64,000 nt of DNA from Lonicera japonica (Eukaryota; Streptophyta; Magnoliopsida; Dipsacales; Caprifoliaceae), in NCBI GenBank assembly GCA_021464415.1, contig CM038464.1, forward strand, positions 57,153,328 to 57,217,327, given 5' to 3'. The notes beneath the pieces were generated by a model that did not search any database, had not been told where the DNA came from, and was given only the letters and a program-made list of their open reading frames with translations. The position numbers were made by a program, and so were the translations under genes. This document shows positions 10,881 through 21,055 of this stretch, in pieces; within the stretch, counting starts at the first letter, position 1; the number at the start of each line of letters is the position of its first letter.

Positions 10881-12554
10881 TATAACGACTCGGTCCCACC
10901 TCAGTACGATATTGTCCGCTTTGGGTTACCCCTCACGGCTTTGTTTCTGGGACCTCACGACCAGCTTCCCAGGGGGTCACCCATCCTAAGATTGCTTTGG
11001 CCGCCTGTTGTGATAAATTTTAATACTCGCAAGCGCACGAATCAATTTATAATATATCGTATAAGCGAGGTCGATCTCCCAGAGACTCACACAATATGTT
11101 TAAATTTTATCTTGTTAATTTTCACTAATCCTAATCTAGCCAAGAATAATTGATGAGAATCAAACTAATTAAATAAATCAAATAAAATAAAATAAAGTAA
11201 AGCAAGTAAATTAAATTAATAGAACTAAATTAAATACTACTAAGCAAGATAATAAAATTAATGAATTAATTGACTAGGGTTTCGGAGTCATATATTTAAT
11301 ATCATCTTCCTTAGTATTCATGCGCATAAACTCTACTCTTATCTCGTACTAATTTGGTCTCTCGACTCTATTAGATGCGGAAAATAAAATCATTAAAGTC
11401 CAATTAATTAAAGAAATCCAATTGTAATTTTTTTCACAGTCAAACTAATGTATAAAATCAAAACACTCACTATATCTATCAAAACACACCCTATATCCGC
11501 TCTCAACAAATCATAAGGTGAATCCAACAAAAAATAATGAGAATCGAACTTTATTTTTTGATCAATTAAAATAGGCATCAAATAGGAAAAATTGTATTTA
11601 ACATTAAAGCATTAAATTGGTAGAGTCAATTGGCATGAATACGTGCAAGAGAATCAATTAAATATACTCATCCTAACCCTAGCACAAATTTACGCTAGCA
11701 TAGAATAAATCAAATAACAAATAGAATTGAAAGTAAACTCACTTGGCATTAATAAAAAATAAATCTTCAATCTTCAAAACTTCAAAGTAAAAGAATAAGA
11801 AAAGAAGGAAAAAAAAAGAATTAAGAAGAGGAAGAGGAAGGCTCGGCAGTGGCTGCTGCTGTTCATGCTCTTCTCCATGATGGCTGCTATTTATAATTGT
11901 GTGCTTGGCTTTTGGGATATTTTTAATGGGTTTTAGATAATTTAAATGGATTTGGGCTTAGACTTAGATAATCGGTTTGGACCATTAGTTTAGAGGCAAT
12001 TCTGGACATGGCCCGTGCTATGCTGCTTTAGACTTTTGAATGGGCCCATAATTAAATATAATAATTTTCGCCATTATTAACTGCTGCACTTTGCGTTGAA
12101 ATTTTGGATCCCGAAAAGGCTGAATTTGAAAAAATGCTAAATTGAAAAGTTGTAGCTCTCGAAATTTTCTTCAATTTAGGCTCAAGAATCATATTATTTA
12201 GAGTTCTGGGTAAAAAGTTATGTCTCCAGAAGTATTGACTAATTTTAGGTGTCTTCCCGAGCTTTAATTTCTCTATTTTTTCTATCTTCTTCAAATCTTT
12301 TATAACACCTGAAAAACCATTAAAAATACTAATATTAGTAATAATATATGCTCTTCAATTTATAAATTAACATAATAAATTATACCAATTCTTTGGCGCA
12401 TTATCGCCTACTCACTTAACTTCGGAGTTCTGATAGGATTCGAAGCCAGTGAACTCCCAAAAGGCCTTGTTCTTAATTAGGGACCAACTCCTACTTATAT
12501 GGGTCTCAAGGAATCCCCCACTTTTCGATGTGGGATGCCCCCCTTTGAGCTACA
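10881..12554 (-). mobile_element. Cassandra-type TRIM LTR carrying 5S rRNA sequence, split by an insertion
   Basis: Read on the minus strand, it starts TGTAGCTCAAAGG near 12554 and continues CATCCCACATCGAAAAG and TATAAGTAGGAGTTGGTCCC. It then enters 5S rRNA sequence: ATCAGAACTCCGAAGTTAAG (about 12416-12436) and, after the break, TAGGATGGGTGACC (about 10975-10990). It ends with CCCAAAGCGGACAATATCGT and GGGACCGAGTCGTTATA at 10881. This order matches the Cassandra LTR, known for its 5S-derived Pol III promoter. Only one LTR is seen, so it is a solo LTR or fragment. Without the 1.4 kb insert it is about 276 bp, a usual Cassandra LTR size. No clear target-site duplication was found. Confidence 0.85.
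11007..12404. mobile_element. Unclassified 1.4 kb insertion inside the Cassandra LTR
   Basis: It is flanked by CGCCT on both sides (11002-11006 and 12405-12409), consistent with a 5-bp target-site duplication. The start is TGATAAATTTTAATACTCGC shortly followed by GCGAGGTCGATCTCCCAGAG. The interior is A-rich on the left and has a GC-richer patch near 11820-11880. No protein domain is seen. Its layout resembles the 2.7 kb insertion at 50058-52738: a GGTCGA header, an A-rich AATAAA tract, then TTACGCTAGCAT. They may be relatives. Confidence 0.55.
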
Positions 12555-12938
12555 CTTCTTTCCCCCCAAGGGAGTACTCATCACTCGCAAGGCGTCATAG
12601 GGTAAGAAGAGTAAGAAAGAAGCAGATGGAACCGAACCAAATAACGGCAGAGCACGCCAACAGTTCACTCCTTTGACAGCCCCTTTAGGGGAAGTCTATG
12701 CCCAGTTAGACCCGAGACAGATCCTAGAAGCTCGAAAGATGAGGACACCTGAGGAGAAACGGGACATGACCAAGTATTGCCGATATCACAAGGACCACGG
12801 CCACGAGACCTATAATTGTTGGAAGTTGAAGGAAGAAATTGAGAAACTCTTCAGAGAGGACAACTTAAGCAATATGTGGATAAAAAGAAGGGAGCTCCAC
12901 CTGAAGCCAAATGAAAGGCCCCACAAAACGAGATCTTT

Positions 12939-13466
12939 ATGATTGAGGGGAGCTCCTTCTACTTTGGGAACAACAATAGGTCCATAAAAGCTTACATTAG
13001 GCAAGCCAGGTCCTCAAGCTCGGAGGCAGAATGCTTCAATTTCAGGCCTACCAAAATGGTGAAGTACGATGTCAAGGAGCTCGTGTTCAACGACGAAGAT
13101 ATGAGCAGAGTAGAGTTCCCTCACGACGACCCTCTGGTGATAACTGCGATGGTGGGCAATCACAATGTCCACAGAATCCTCATTGACATAAGGGCCACCT
13201 CCAATCTCATGTACTACAGCGCCTTTAAGGCCATGGGTCTCACCACAGAGCACCTGACTCTTTCCTCGGTCACCTTGGTTGGCTTTTCAGAGGAAAAAAC
13301 TAAGTCTATGGGAATAATCAAGCTCACTGTAACCCTGAGAACAGTTCCAAAGCAGGTCACCACAATCGTCGAATTCTTGTTACTGGATAGGGCTCCCCAT
13401 TACAACGCCATCCTCGGTAGGGAATGCTCAATGAGATCAAGGCTGCTATTTCGACCTGCAGCTTGA
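12939..13466 (+). pseudogene. pol: Aspartic protease region of Tat pol
   Basis: The ORF contains RILIDIRATSNLMYYSAFKA, the retropepsin active-site region. The usual D-x-G-A/S triad reads D-I-R-A here: an Arg codon (AGG at 13191-13193) replaces the glycine. The downstream motif APHYNAILGREC is typical of Tat protease ends. The region is otherwise open, but with this change the protease should be inactive. Confidence 0.85.
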
Positions 13467-13701
13467 CCATAAGATTCCCTACCCCCCACGAAGTTGGGGA
13501 GTGTAGGGAAAATCATGTCGAAGCTCGTAGTTGCTAGTTCGGGACGCTAAAATAGGTTAGGACCTCAGACATCATAGTTGTTGAGATCGAAGCCGGTGCT
13601 AAGGAAGAATTATTAAGGATAGAAGAGCCTAGCAACGCAGAGAAGTGGGAAATCGACACCTTAGACCGCATAGATGAAAAAAAGAGCTCCTTGGTGAACT
13701 G

Positions 13702-15164
13702 GTGGAAGACTTAGAAAATCTTGTTCTGGACCTCTCCCAGCCTGACAGGGTCTTGAAAATCATTGATCAACTCTGCCTAAAAATCAAAGAAAAGCTCTGT
13801 CAGTGCTTACGAGCTAACACAGATGTCTTCGCATGGTTCCACGACGATATGAAGGGGCTGAACCCGGAGGTCATGGTACACAGGCTCAACGTCGACCCCA
13901 CTTTCGCACCCGTAAGGTAGAAGAAAAGAAGCTTTGTTGCAGAAAGGAATTCTTCCGCCAAAGAAGAAGTCCAAAAGCTCCTCTGAGCTGGTTTCATTCA
14001 AGAAGCACACTATCCAAAATGGATCTCCAATATAACACTCGTAAAGAAGTACAGTGGTAAGTGGAGAATGTGCGTAGACTTCAAAGACCTCAACAAAGCA
14101 TGCTCGAATGACAGTTTTCTACTCCCAAAGATTTATCAGCTGGTAGACACAACTACGGGCCATAAGATGTTAAGTTTCATGGATGTATACTCCGGCTACA
14201 ACTAGGTCAGGATCCCTCCAGAAGATGAGGATAAGACTTCCTTTATCACTAACGAAGGCACGTACTACTACAAAGCTATGCAATCGGCCTGAGGAATGTG
14301 TGAGCTACCTACCAAAGGGTAATGAGTGCGCTGTTTAAAGACCAAATAGGCCGAAACATGGAAGTTTATGTCAACGATATGTTGGTTAAAAGCCTTAAAG
14401 CCTTGAACCATGTGGCCGACCTCAACGAAGCTTTCGCCATACTCAGGCAGAACGACATGTCTCTCAACCCGGTCAAGTGTGCTTTTGGAGTTAAAGGAAA
14501 AAGATTCTTGGGTTTCATGGTCACCCAAAGGGGAATTGAAACTAATTCAGAGAAGATAAAAGCCCTTATTGACATGAAATCTCCGTCCAAACCAAAAGAA
14601 GTCCAAAGTCTAACGGGGAGAGTGGCCACTCTCAACAGATTCATCTCTAGAGCGACCGACAAGTGCCACCCTTTTTTCAAAACTCTGCAGAAGGCCTTCA
14701 AATGGACTGAAGAATGCGAGCTGGCTTTTTAACAGCTCAAACAATACCTCGGGGTACCTTCACTCCTTAGCTCGCCAAGAAAGGAGGAAATTCTGAGCTT
14801 ATATTTAGCAGTATCACAAACAACAGTCAGTTCGGCACTAATGAGGAACGATAAAAGAGCTCAGCTGTTGGTGTACTACATGAGCCGAGCCCTGCACGCT
14901 GCCGAACTAAACTACCTAAGATTAGAGAAGTTGGCCTATACTTTGCTTATCACGTCTCAAAAATTGAGACCTTACTTTCAGGCCCACGCCATAGATGTGC
15001 TCACAGACCAGCCACTGCGAAGAGTCCTCGACAAACCAGAGCAATCAGGACGGCTAGCCATATGGACTGTTGAGCTCGGGCAGTTCGTGATTAACTATCG
15101 ACCTCGGACCTCTATCAAGGGCCAGGCTGTTGCAAATTTTATAGTCGAGTACACCTATGCATAA
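13702..15164 (+). pseudogene. pol: Reverse transcriptase and first RNase H of Tat pol, broken
   Basis: RT motifs are seen in order: KYSGKWRMCVDFKDLNKAC (about 14047-14103), FMDVYSGYN (about 14177-14202), EGTYYYKAM (about 14255-14280), YVNDMLVKS (14367-14393) and RFLGFMVTQRGIE. The catalytic YxDD box reads Y-V-N-D: Asn at 14373-14375 replaces the first Asp. Stops occur at 13918, 13984, 14203, 14301 and 14730. A one-base loss between 14280 and 14290 shifts the frame inside the expected P-F-G-L motif. The end (about 14790-15160) is a gypsy RNase H/connection region with TVSSALMR and YYMSRALHAAELNY, where catalytic acids are not evident, as in other Tat elements. Confidence 0.88.
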
Positions 15165-15233
15165 GACCAGATTGAAGAGTCACCAGAGCTGCTACCATTT
15201 GCGGACCCGAATACTTCGACCCATATCATTTCG

Positions 15234-15656
15234 ATGAATTTACTCCCAGGGGTGCCCCTATGGGTCTTGCATGCCGATGGAGCTTCTAACCTGCAAGGAT
15301 CCGACGCTGGTGTGGTACTGATAACTCCTGAGGCTAACACCTTGGAGATAACATTGAAATTCCTGTTCAAGGCCTCTAACAACGAGGCTGAATACGAAGC
15401 CATCGTCTTAGGCTTGAGAATAGCTGGTGATCTGGGAACAAGGCAAATGGTGGTCAACAACGACTCCGCAGTAATAGTCGGCCAGATACTTGGTCATAAT
15501 GTGGCAAAAGAGGAACGCATGGTCGCTTACTTAGCAAGGACCAAAGCGGCAGCTCAGAAGTACTCTAACCTAGTTTTCATTAAGGTCCCACGAGCTTAGA
15601 ACAACAAGGCAGATCACCTAGCCAAGCTTGCCACAACTTCAGACTTACCAAGCGGG
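15234..15656 (+). pseudogene. pol: Second (archaeal-type) RNase H of Tat pol
   Basis: The motifs LHADGASNLQGSDAGVVL, SNNEAEYEAIVLGL, NNDSAVIVGQ and NNKADHLAKLA appear in order. They give the D-E-D-D catalytic set of RNase H, still intact here. A TAG at about 15597-15599 breaks the frame just before the last motif. A second RNase H after the gypsy one is a hallmark of the Tat lineage. Confidence 0.85.
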
Positions 15657-16760
15657 GTGAACGTTGAATATCTGGAATGGAAAGCCATAGACGAGCCTGT
15701 GGAGCTGGACTTAGCCCAAGTACAAATCTGCAAATGCTGGATTGACCCAATTTTAAATTATCTTATTAACGGAGCTCTCCCTGAAGACAGGAAGATGGCC
15801 AAAAGAATAAAGTATATGTCCAATAGATACGTGGTCATCGAGGAAATGCTGTATAAGAAGGGGTACGTCCTCCCTTTCTTGCTCTGCCTACACCCGCACC
15901 AAGCCCAAGTAGCCCTACTAGAAATTCATGAAGGCATGTGCGGAGGGCATTCGGGAGCTCGCTCGCTAGCGCTCAAAGTTGGCAGACGAGGCTACTTCTG
16001 GCCCACCGTCCTATAAGACACAAAGGAACTGGTAAAAAAGTGCGACAAGTGCCAGCGATTCACCAACATCTAGCAGCTCCCAGCTGAGCTTATGACCCCC
16101 GTCAGCAGCCCTTGGCATTTTTCTCAATGAGGCATGTATATAGTGGGGCCTTTTCCACTGGGCAAATGACAGACCAAGTTCGCAGTGGTGGCCATTGATT
16201 ACTTCACTAAATGGGCTGAGGCTGAAGCATTAACAAGGATCACCACCATGAAAATTCAGAGTTTCGTGTGGAGGAATATCATCTGTCGCTTTGGTCTCTC
16301 GAAAATACTGATAACTGATAATGGAAAATAGTTTGACTGCGATCTCTTTAGGGGCTTCTGTGAAAGACATGGAATCGAAAATCACTACAGCTCACCTGTC
16401 CACCCTCAGGCTAATGGATAAGCAGATGTCACCAACATAACCTTGTTAAGCTCATTGAAGAAAAGACTTGATGATGCCAAGGAAAACTGGTCTGAAGAGC
16501 TCCCCTCAGTACTGTGGGCTTATAGAACCACGATTAGAGGCCCAACGGGCAAAACTCCTTTTTTCCTGACCTACGGGACTGAAGCAGTCATCCCAGTGGA
16601 AATGGGAGTCCCAATGTACATAATCAGCCATCACGACTAAGTTTGTAATGATGAGAACCTGTTGGCCAACCTCGACCTCATCGAAGAAAAGAGAGAGTAA
16701 GCTTAGATTAAAGAAGAGGCCATGGAACATAGAACACCTCAAGAGATATTATCCTTGAGC
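15657..16760 (+). pseudogene. pol: Integrase of Tat pol, broken
   Basis: The HHCC zinc domain is visible as HEGMCGGHSGARSLA ... KKCDKCQRF (about 15925-16060). The core has all three catalytic positions recognisable. The first Asp (in the GM-D-IVGP context) is Tyr at 16137-16139. The second lies in ITDNGK at 16317-16319 and is intact, but a TAG follows at 16329. The third, normally Glu after HPQANG-x-A, is Asp at 16425-16427. Further stops lie at 16014, 16128 and 16419. The tail contains LWAYRTTIRGPTGKTPF and YGTEAVIPVE. Confidence 0.88.
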
Positions 16761-16852
16761 TAGCACAATTTGCATTTTTTGTAAAAGTTTCACTTAAAAG
16801 AATATATATGGAATGTTTCGTTTAATACTTTGTTGTTTGTAATTCATACTTA

Positions 16853-17425
16853 GTTTAGTAAGTGTTCAGCTCGCTAGAAGCACACATGCACTCTGTTTTC
16901 AAAAAACTCTCGTAAAGAGGTCGGTTTAGTAAGTGTTTAGCTCGCCAGAAGCACACTTGCACTCTGTTTTCAAAAACCTCTCACAAAGAGGTCAGTTTAG
17001 TAAGTGTTCAGCTCGCCAGAAGCACACTTGCATTCTGTTTTCAAAAACCTTTCACAAAAAGGTCGATTTAGTAAGTGTTCAGTTCGCTAGAAGCATATTT
17101 GCACTCTGTTTTCAAAAATCTCTCACAAAGAGATCAGTTTATTAAGTGTTCAGCTTGCCAGAAGCACACTTGCACTCTATTTTTAAAAAACCTCTCACAA
17201 AGAGGTCAGTTTATTAAGTGTTCAGCTCGCCAAAAGCACACTTGCACTCTGTTTTTAAAAACCTCTCACAAAGAGGCCAGTTTAGTAAGTGTTCAGTTCG
17301 CCAGAAGTACACTTGCACTCTATTTTCAAAAAATCTTTCACAGAGAGGTCAGTTTAGTAAGTGTTCAGCTAGCCAAAAGCACACTTGTATAATGTTTTTC
17401 AAAAAAAAAAAAACCTCTTACAAAG
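16853..17425 (+). repeat. About eight tandem copies of a 71-bp repeat
   Basis: Copies begin GTTTAGTAAGTGTTCAGC near 16853, 16924, 16995, 17065, 17137, 17209, 17280 and 17352, so the period is 70-72 bp. Each holds GAAGCACACTTGCACTCTG and CCTCTCACAAAGAGGTC; the latter is a short palindrome that can form a hairpin. The array lies between integrase and the antisense ORF, where Tat elements often carry tandem repeats. Short ORFs across it are repeat artefacts. Confidence 0.9.
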
Positions 17426-17695
17426 AAAACTTGTTTTTCCGGGGGCATGATTATACTCAAGGCACGATATTTATCTTACTAAATTCTGTTTGACTTTGTC
17501 TATGTTGTGGGGGCATTAAAGTACCTATAGGGCTCATTGCTACATCTGCTACATCTCACACAAACAACTTAGACAAAAGCAGAAGCAAGAATTAAAGCAA
17601 GACAAAAGTAAAACTGGAAAAAATGATTCATTTCATTTATAGAAGATAGTTACATGGTCCCTAGATTTCTATACAAAAGGGAGAACCTGTCAAAG

Positions 17696-20620
17696 CTATT
17701 CTTCATCGCCATCGCCATCGCCATCACCAGCTCCTGTCCCGGACCTCAAAGGGGAGGGTTCGCCAGTCTCCCACTTAGTCAGCATATCGGGTTCTTCAGC
17801 CCTGATCAGTTACAGGACGGCCAAAGCATCGCCTTTTCTCTTGGCTATTTTGGCCTCAAGCTCGGGAGTTACTTCGATCTCAGAGGGCACCTCTAGACCC
17901 TCGAGCTCCTTAGGCCTCTGCAAAGCCAGCTCTTTGTACTTGTAGAAGCCGGTGACGAAAGAATCCGAGATCCTCAGCAAGGGACCCTCCATGGCACATA
18001 ACTCCTTGATGGCTTGGGACTTCATCGCTGCAACGGACTTTTTCAGCCCCCTTAACTCGAGCTCCTTAGCCATCAATTGAACTTGGGCATTTTTCAGTGC
18101 TTTCTCAGCACCCTCTCTGCCCCTGCGCTACAAGTCAGCCGTCTCTTGACTCTTCTCCAACATGAGCCCAGCATTATGAAGCTCTTTCCTGGCTTGGATT
18201 AGCTCAAACTTGAAGCTGAAAGCCTCTTGTATTTTGACCTCGTGCTCCTGGGACAGATTAGCGTATTCACGCTCCAACCGACTGAACATATTATTGAAGC
18301 CATCCACTTTGCTCTTTAAACCTTCTATCTCTGACAAGGCATTGTTCAGCTGGTCCAGCATGACCCTCTTGTCATTTTCAGCCCTCTCCAAGTTACTTTT
18401 GGCAATGTAGAGCTCGTTTTGCGTTCTAATAAGCTCATCCTGAAGGGCTAAGTTGACCACTGCACTGAAACCTTCCTTAGCCAAGTGGAGGGTTGAGAAA
18501 AATAGATTCATGGCATGCGAAGAGACAAAAAAGACGAATTATATTAGAAGAACTTGAAGAAATGAACTTAGAATAAAGGGAACACGTATCTGACTCATAT
18601 GGAGATTGAATAAGCTAGCCAACGAGCTCGTCCCACGCTCCTTTGCTTACTCCAGGACCTTCTGTGACAGGGGAGGGAGAGAGTAGCCTTGCACAAAGAA
18701 GGCGGAGCCACCCTGGGCACTGGTCTCGGGCATGTCCTCCTCAGTTTGCTCGGATTTGAAAGCCTGCTCAGGGGCATCCTTAACCCCAGTGATCATTACC
18801 TCTTCTTCCTCTATCCCGAGCTCTTCAACACTCGCGGAGCTCTTATCAGCAGGACTGGGGGCTCTACCCTTTGAAGTCCCTCTTTTCTCTAGGTTTGTCT
18901 TCTCAGGACTGAGATGATGGAAGTCTTCCAGAGGGGCGTTCATAAGCTCCACCCAACTCTGTACATTCTCTGGTGGAGGTCTGGCAGGCCTAGAAGTAAC
19001 TGTCGGGGCTGGTTTGAAGGTTTGGGGCTGCTTCGAGATGGCCTCCTCAATTCTATTGGGCCTCTTAAACTTCTTCGACGGAGGCATGCCCCTGGTTAGT
19101 GCGATCCTCCTTTTCGTTGTCTTCTCGGTATTCACCTTGAAGACCATGGCTGAAAAATAAAGCGATAAGGTCAAAGTAAGTAAGAGGCAAGGGCTATAAT
19201 TAAGGTTCAGAAAGAAAGGAAAAGAGAGCAGAATAAGGACTCATTTCTCTTAGGCACCACAGGCACCTACTGAAGAGGGGCTATAGTCAGCACTCTGTCT
19301 CTAGGAGAGACAGGTTGGATTTCTCCTGTATTGCCCTCTTGCAGAGCTCCAACTTCAGGAACTCGGTCGCTGCCCCCCTTTTTGAGTAGTCTTAGAGGCG
19401 TGGAGGCCTGGGTCGTTTTGCTCGGAGGGCAAGAGCGCGTCTAGAGGAGGAAGGTCCTCCATGACGAGGACGTTGGGCTTTATATTGGTAGGCCTGGGGC
19501 CTAGGTCGTACCTCCACAACATTCTAAGAGCTATAATATCAGCGTAGTGCTTGAGGAAAAAGTCCTTGGCGTCCTCCATCCAGGACGTCTTCACCCGAAC
19601 GGGTTTCTTCTCTTTAACTATAAAGTATGAAACAAAGAAAGGAGGTCAGAAACTCTAGTGTTAGTGCATAAACAAGCTCATTTGACACTGAAGAAGAAAC
19701 TTACTAACAGAATCTGGCTCTGAGAGCCAACGTTTGAGATCGTGTATATTGGGACACTTATAGTCGTGCTCCCAGTCCTCCCCTGAGACGAAGAAAAATC
19801 ATTTCTTCCGGTTAGGGATGCTGTCAAGAAGGCCGTATATGATCTTTGAAATCCCTGACCTTGTGGGGAAATTGAAGACACCCTTATTCTTCCCTCCGCT
19901 ATCCTTGGACTGAAAAAGGAAGATGAACTCCTCTATGGATATATTGTGGCTCCCAGCAGAAATGGCCCTAAAAATCAGTATTGATCCTATTAAGTAAGAC
20001 CATATGTTCGGGCTAACTTGGGCAGGAGAAAGGTCTATAGTCACCAACAACTCTTTTACATGGTTATCGATTGGGCACCTCAGCCCATATTCGAAAACGG
20101 CCTTGTAGAAGCAGACCTCTCCAAGTCTGTAGTAGCAGGCTCTCTCCTCTGGGCCTGGCGCCCTAATCCTAACCAAATCAGGGATTATGTATTTCTCCTT
20201 GAGTTTGGGGATATCGGGCACGAAAAAGGTTGATGGAATACGAAAAGCGGCCAAAGCATTGAGATACTCCGTATACTTCTGGATATCCTTGGTATTATTC
20301 AATACAGGGGGAGGGAGACAAATACGAACTACCTTCTACTCGCTGTCCACAATTTCAATGGACTTGACTTCGGGGAGAGTGGGCACGGTTCTTACTAAAG
20401 AGCCCTTGTTCCTTACAGAAGAGCATTGCTCTGCACCGGTAGGAATGTCCAAATTTTGGTTGTGGTGTGTAAAATGATCCATGAGAAGGGCTAAGGTATG
20501 TAAGGAGGTGCTAGGAGCAAAGTATGGAACGCGGTCGATGAAATCTATCAACGACACACTCGAGAATCTCCTAAAGCTATGATCCGATAAAGGTTTGCTA
20601 GTTAGAGTAAGAGAGGATGT
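17696..20620 (-). pseudogene. Antisense ORF of the Tat element, putative gypsy-type transposon protein
   Basis: Reading on the minus strand from about 20620, the protein has a Ser/Thr-rich start. A conserved domain follows (about 20300-19850) with FFVPDIPKLKEKYIIPDLV, YRLGEVCFYKAVFEYGLRCP and LSPAQVSPNIWSYLIG motifs. This resembles the plant putative gypsy-type transposon domain (Transposase_28). After a GTAAGT donor at about 19704 come VKTSWMEDAKDFFLKHYADI (19580s), a Pro/Lys-rich region (19174-18650), a coiled coil (18511-18130) and an acidic GDGDGDGDEE tail ending at 17696-17698. Stops at 20336 and 19799 lie in frame between homologous stretches, so it is a pseudogene. Exon borders beyond the first are not fixed. 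Confidence 0.75.
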
Positions 20621-21039
20621 GCTGAGTGAAGGTTTTAAAAGCTCTAAAGTGCCTAAGGTTTAAGAGAAGAGGAAGTGGACAGTAAGAGATTTTCTCTAAG
20701 GCAGGAGGGTTTTATAAGGTGTACAAGAGAAGCTAAGTGTATTTTTAAAAGCCTTAACTGTCCACTCGAAGACCCACTGCCATGCGCCTACACAATCTTC
20801 AAGGAATACGGAATGACCGTACATGAACTCATTAAGCAACAACGGTCGCGTCAAAGAGCTCGAACCAAGTCGGAGGCTTCTATATTTGGGATATCCAGCA
20901 TATTTGAGGCGAAAATCGATTCCATCCTCCTTCATGAGCCCCCATGCACGCCACTCACCAAAAAGAGCTCGAAAGTTCTCCCAAACAAATTGAGCATGGA
21001 TTCTTATCCTCCCTAGTCAGCTCTTCTAAGCTGAATGAC

Positions 21040-21055
21040 AAGGATATGGGGCAAT
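21040..21055 (+). promoter_or_regulatory. Polypurine tract before the 3' LTR
   Basis: AAGGATATGGGGCAAT directly precedes the 3' LTR start TGATGG. The same GGGGCAAT-TGA junction occurs at the second Tat-like element (54931). Confidence 0.7.

Larger units (their letters stand above)
9647..12942 (+). pseudogene. gag: Broken gag of the Tat element
   Basis: The frame begins near 9647, where the expected Met codon appears as ATA. It runs through a basic, Arg-rich N-terminal region (about 9700-10213) and a retrotransposon gag domain (about 10290-10760, with SYDGTTD, VTTLKGAARIW and ESLKEYARRFNQE motifs). Stops at 9689, 10211, 10574, 10652 and 10763 break it. Coding is then interrupted by the Cassandra-type LTR (10881-12554) and resumes in another frame with RQILEARKMRTPEEKRD and a zinc-knuckle variant CRYHKDHGHETYNC at about 12780-12825. 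The knuckle has the C-x2-H-x4-H-x4-C spacing typical of Tat gag. Several stops look like CAG to TAG or CGA to TGA changes. Confidence 0.85.

Noticed and set aside
10555..10899. Minus-strand ORF of 114 codons
   Set aside because: It is the complement of gag coding sequence.
10965..12436. 5S rRNA gene
   Set aside because: The 5S-like sequence is split, diverged and embedded in a Cassandra-type LTR, so it is not a functional 5S gene.
14366..14701. Minus-strand ORF of 111 codons
   Set aside because: It is the complement of the RT domain.
16853..17425. Regular repeats resembling a CRISPR array
   Set aside because: Whole units repeat with no unique spacers, and the DNA is from a plant retrotransposon.
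16933..17493. Overlapping ORFs rich in FSSPEAHLHSVFKNLSQ
   Set aside because: They are translations of the 71-bp tandem array and have no independent support.
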